From: Vermiphilus sp.
GTDB taxonomy: Bacteria > Ratteibacteria > UBA8468 > B48-G9 > DTJG01
NCBI GenBank assembly: GCA_020722805.1
Contig: DYKA01000007.1
Span: 1-37,580, forward strand
Length of the DNA: 37,580 bases
Direction of reading: 5' to 3'
Under the pieces are notes generated by a model. That model was not told the origin of the DNA, did not search any database, and saw only the letters and a program-made list of their open reading frames with translations. The number at the start of each line of letters is the position of its first letter. Within the stretch, counting starts at the first letter, position 1. Shown here one piece after another: positions 34,752 to 37,580 of the stretch. The position numbers and the translations under genes were made by a program.

Positions 34752-36430
34752 TGGACAATCATCCTGCAATAAAAAAACTTATTGAGGTTCTCGGGTTCTC
34801 GCAGGAACAGATTGAGCTTGTCCTCAAAGAAAAACAGAGGACAGGTGCTCCTTTCGGCTATCTTCTTGTTAGATTTGGACTTATGAATTCTGAGGCATGG
34901 TATGAGTTTGTGCTTCACAGGTTTCATATCCCGATAATCAATCTTGAGGAGATGCAGATTGAAAAAGAAGTGCTTCACTCTTTACCTGAATTTACCTGCA
35001 GAAAATATCAGGCAATTCCAATATTCAAATCAAGGAGCAAACTTGTGTGTGGTATGGTTGATCCCCTTGACGATGAAACGTTGGAGCAGATAAAAAAGAT
35101 TTCAGGACTTGAGGTTGAAACCCGCCTTGTTAAAGAGGCTGATTTGAGAAAAAGTTTTGATAAATATTTTTCACAGGTCGGTCTTGATGTTATCAGTCCA
35201 GTAAGCCAGTCATCTGAAAAGTTTTATGAGCCGATAAAACTAAGAGAACTTGACAGAGAGGCAACTGCTGAAAGCACCGTTGCTTCAATGATTGAACAGG
35301 CAATTGACCTCAAGGCAACAGACATACATTTTGAGATTGAAGAAGACGGTGCACGGCTGAGATACAGAATAAACGGACTTCTGTATGAATTTCCGCCTCC
35401 GCCGATTGAGCTGTATCCGCCGATTGTTTCTCATATCAAGGTTCTCTCAAACCTTGATATCTCTGAAAAAAGAGTGCCGCAGGATGGATATTTCAAGACA
35501 AGGGTCGGTGGTAGAAGTGTGGACTTAAGGGTTTCAACCTTTCCAACAATATTTGGAGAAATGGTCGCACTCAGGGTTCTTGATAAATCAAACATTATCA
35601 CAGGCCTTGAACAGCTGGGATTCTTACCTGAAACACTGCACAGATGGAGAATGCTTCTTGATGAACCGTACGGAATGCTTCTTGTTACAGGTCCCACTGG
35701 TTCCGGAAAAACCACAACATTGTACTCTTCCCTGAATGAAATTGATAATGTCCACAAGAAGGTTATTACTGTTGAAGATCCTGTTGAGTATCATCTTAAA
35801 AATATTGACCAGATTCAGATAAACCAGAAGGCGGGTCTGACATTTGCGGTTGCGCTTCGTTCAATTCTCAGGCAGGACCCGAATGTTGTTATGATTGGCG
35901 AAATAAGAGACCTGAATAGCGCTTCAATCGCATTCAGAGCAGCACAAACAGGTCAGCTTGTTCTTGCCACCTTGCACACAAACACTGCTCCAGGAGCGGT
36001 TATACGACTTCTTGATATGGGTGTAGAATCCTATCTTCTTGCATCCTCTCTTATTGGAGTATTGAGTCAGCGGCTTGTAAGAACAATATGTCCAAACTGC
36101 AAGGAGGTTTACAGACCAATGGATGAGGAAGTCAAAGAATTGAGTGTTGAACTTATCGGAAAAGACATAAGGTTTTATAGAGGGAAGGGTTGCCACCTCT
36201 GCAAGGGAACCGGTTATGGAGGAAGAACAGGCCTTCATGAACTCATGATTATGAACGAGGAATTAAGAAGGATGACAATGAGAGACCCTTCCACAAACAC
36301 CCTTACTTCAATTGCGAGAAAATTTGGTATGAAGACCCTAAGGGAAGATGGTATTCAAAAGGTTATTCAGGGAATAACAACAATCTCTGAGGTTCTTTAT
36401 GCAACAAAGAAAGATACAGATGAAAGATAG
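34751..36430 (+). CDS. pilB: type IV pilus / type II secretion ATPase
   Basis: This 559-residue GspE/PilB hexameric ATPase powers pilin assembly or type II secretion at the inner-membrane cytoplasmic face. An N-terminal T2SSE-N region (residues 1-150) is followed by KATDIHFE, Walker A GPTGSGKT (about 314-321), an Asp box and Walker B VVMIGEIRD, a His box (LATLHTNT) and the zinc tetracysteine CPNC...CHLC. All motifs are present. It is coupled to the TlpA-like gene. Other pilus genes (pilC, pilin, pilT) are not in the window. PilB is favoured over GspE by general similarity, without certainty. Confidence 0.92.
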   Translation: MDNHPAIKKLIEVLGFSQEQIELVLKEKQRTGAPFGYLLVRFGLMNSEAWYEFVLHRFHIPIINLEEMQIEKEVLHSLPEFTCRKYQAIPIFKSRSKLVCGMVDPLDDETLEQIKKISGLEVETRLVKEADLRKSFDKYFSQVGLDVISPVSQSSEKFYEPIKLRELDREATAESTVASMIEQAIDLKATDIHFEIEEDGARLRYRINGLLYEFPPPPIELYPPIVSHIKVLSNLDISEKRVPQDGYFKTRVGGRSVDLRVSTFPTIFGEMVALRVLDKSNIITGLEQLGFLPETLHRWRMLLDEPYGMLLVTGPTGSGKTTTLYSSLNEIDNVHKKVITVEDPVEYHLKNIDQIQINQKAGLTFAVALRSILRQDPNVVMIGEIRDLNSASIAFRAAQTGQLVLATLHTNTAPGAVIRLLDMGVESYLLASSLIGVLSQRLVRTICPNCKEVYRPMDEEVKELSVELIGKDIRFYRGKGCHLCKGTGYGGRTGLHELMIMNEELRRMTMRDPSTNTLTSIARKFGMKTLREDGIQKVIQGITTISEVLYATKKDTDER

Positions 36431-36573
36431 AATCTCCTGTTCCAGATTGAAAAAGTTCCTCCATTTTTGTAAAGCAATGAAGGTCTAAGACTTCCTTCAA
36501 TCCCTCATGGGAAAAAAGGATAAACAATAGAGAAATACCAGTGTAAGGAAAACGAAAGTAAGGAGAAATATCT

Positions 36574-37284
36574 ATGTCAAATGAGTTTATTGCTCTGGCC
36601 TCAACAGCGGCAACCCTGGGATTCATTCACACTGTACTTGGACCCGACCACTATCTGCCTTTTATTGTACTTGCAAAGGCAAGAAAGTGGAATAAGGGAA
36701 AAACATCGTTGATTACTCTTTTGTGCGGCATCGGACATGTGCTGAGCTCTATTATCCTGGGGCTTGCAGGTATCGCACTGGGAATCGCTGTTTTTAGACT
36801 TGAATCCGTTGAATCCTTCAGGGGTGAACTGGCTGAATGGTTTCTAATCATTTTCGGATTTACGTATTTTATCTGGGGGATATACAGAGTACTGCGAGGC
36901 AAATCCCACGAACATTTCCACCTGCACGAGACAGGCAATGCACATCTGCACCCTCACAAACGTATCGGAGACCATCTTCACATTCACAATTCAGAAACAA
37001 AATCTTTGACCCCATGGATTTTGTTCATAATATTTGTCTTTGGTCCCTGTGAACCGCTAATTCCACTTGTGATGTATCCAGCAGCAAGGGGCAATATGAT
37101 TCAGGTAACTATGGTCGCATTAATCTTTGGATTTGTAACCATTACAACCATGCTCACAGTGGTTTTGATTTCATTTTATGGACTAACAAAACTCCCATTT
37201 CATAAACTTGAAAAATACTCCCACGCATTGGCTGGACTCATCATTTTTCTTTGTGGTGCAGCTGTAAAATTTTTAGGTCTGTGA
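36574..37284 (+). CDS. NicO/UreH/SafE-like metal transporter with His-rich loop
   Basis: This is an integral membrane protein of 236 residues with about six hydrophobic helices. Helix one contains HTVLGPDH (His19, Asp25, His26), similar to the HxxxxDH metal motif of nickel/cobalt transporters. A cytoplasmic or periplasmic loop around residues 112-145 is packed with histidines (HEHFHLHETGNAHLHPH). A later helix has FVFGPCEPLIPL. This suggests transport or efflux of nickel, cobalt or another divalent metal. The direction cannot be told. AAGGAG precedes the ATG at 36574 by a normal distance. It stands apart from pilB by 143 bases and probably forms its own unit. Confidence 0.8.
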   Translation: MSNEFIALASTAATLGFIHTVLGPDHYLPFIVLAKARKWNKGKTSLITLLCGIGHVLSSIILGLAGIALGIAVFRLESVESFRGELAEWFLIIFGFTYFIWGIYRVLRGKSHEHFHLHETGNAHLHPHKRIGDHLHIHNSETKSLTPWILFIIFVFGPCEPLIPLVMYPAARGNMIQVTMVALIFGFVTITTMLTVVLISFYGLTKLPFHKLEKYSHALAGLIIFLCGAAVKFLGL

Positions 37285-37580
37285 TATAAAAACTGGTTAT
37301 CTCTGATTTTCACCCGATAATACCCAATCATAAATGCTACCTGAAGGCACAAAGTAGCAAAGGCGCAGAGTGAGTAAACATCATTGTTTGGCCTTTTTCT
37401 TCTACCCTAATTCTCCCTGTTTCTTCATATCCCTTTAACTCCTTCCTTTTATACCTCTTTCCCCCTCTTTGTAAAGAGGGCGGGGGAGATTTATTTCTCC
37501 TATGTTAAAAGTCAAAAAACTCTACTCTAAACGCATTTTACCCTGACCTAAAGTAATCTAACTTCATTACAGACAAGTAC
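37285..37580. other. 296-base non-coding end of window
   Basis: No gene is recognised. The region is rich in CT and contains a strong GC-rich palindrome at 37461-37486. No further coding remnant could be read. Confidence 0.5.
37461..37486. repeat. GC-rich palindrome (hairpin)
   Basis: CCCCCTCTTT-GT-AAAGAGGGCGGGGG forms a stem of about 10 base pairs with a single C bulge. The following AGATTTATTTCT is only modestly T-rich. It may be a terminator for the metal transporter gene or one copy of a dispersed palindromic repeat; copy number cannot be judged from one window. Confidence 0.5.

Noticed and set aside
34328-34978. 216-aa minus-strand ORF opposite tlpA and pilB
   Set aside because: It runs across two well-supported plus-strand genes and has no recognisable domain.
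36484-36512. TGAAGGTC...CTTCA hairpin after pilB as a terminator
   Set aside because: The stem has a three-base bulge and no T-run follows.
1-37580. CRISPR arrays, tRNA or rRNA genes, transposases and phage genes
   Set aside because: I scanned for regular repeats, cloverleaf-like arms and known protein motifs and saw none; small RNAs cannot be excluded without computation.

Overview
The window is a densely packed, AT-rich bacterial stretch. A TolC-like efflux protein, lipid-A-disaccharide synthase (LpxB) and an MsbA-type exporter show a Gram-negative envelope with lipid A. A complete V/A-type ATPase operon, uroporphyrinogen-decarboxylase-like (URO-D) proteins, Gfo/Idh/MocA oxidoreductases and sugar-cleaving enzymes together suggest an uncultured polysaccharide- or sugar-degrading lineage of the PVC/Omnitrophota-like or another candidate-phylum type. 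That placement is inference; no rRNA or tRNA gene was seen to confirm it.

Layout. 1-4.1 kb (+): an operon of a URO-D-like protein, a secreted alpha/beta-hydrolase interrupted by an in-frame TGA, a sugar phosphate isomerase/epimerase lacking an internal segment, and an AraD-type class II aldolase/epimerase. 4.1-8.4 kb (-): tolC-like, lpxB and msbA, read from a good sigma70-like promoter. 8.9-16.7 kb (+): a decayed ybgC thioesterase, a flavodoxin, a very large secreted probable glycoside hydrolase with a non-canonical start, a beta-CASP metallo-beta-lactamase protein, a UDP-glucuronate-epimerase-like SDR and an SGNH hydrolase. 16.7-19.2 kb (-): an LsrF-like aldolase, a ribulose-phosphate-3-epimerase-like protein and a stand-alone RhaD-type dehydrogenase behind an extended -10 promoter. 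19.4-28.7 kb (+): a nine-gene V/A-ATPase operon (G/H-C-I-K-F-E-A-B-D) continuing into a universal stress protein and an exported PEBP protein. 28.8-31.2 kb (+): a Gfo/Idh oxidoreductase coupled to a second URO-D-like protein. 31.2-34.0 kb (-): GH51 arabinofuranosidase and a second Gfo/Idh protein. 34.3-37.3 kb (+): a TlpA-like thioredoxin, a PilB ATPase and a NicO-like metal transporter.

How it fits together. Much of the content points to plant- or algal-type carbohydrate breakdown: GH51 releases arabinose, AraD and Rpe interconvert pentose phosphates, and an LsrF-type aldolase with an SDR could cleave and oxidise or reduce a phosphorylated ketose. The rotary ATPase provides ion-coupled energy. 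The most interesting unexplained units are the LsrF-Rpe-SDR trio, the two URO-D-like proteins coupled to sugar genes, and the 1.3-kilo-residue secreted protein. No CRISPR array, transposase, phage gene or RNA gene was recognised. Several genes show decay (in-frame stop, internal deletion, three-frame remnant, lost ATG); these may be real erosion or assembly errors.
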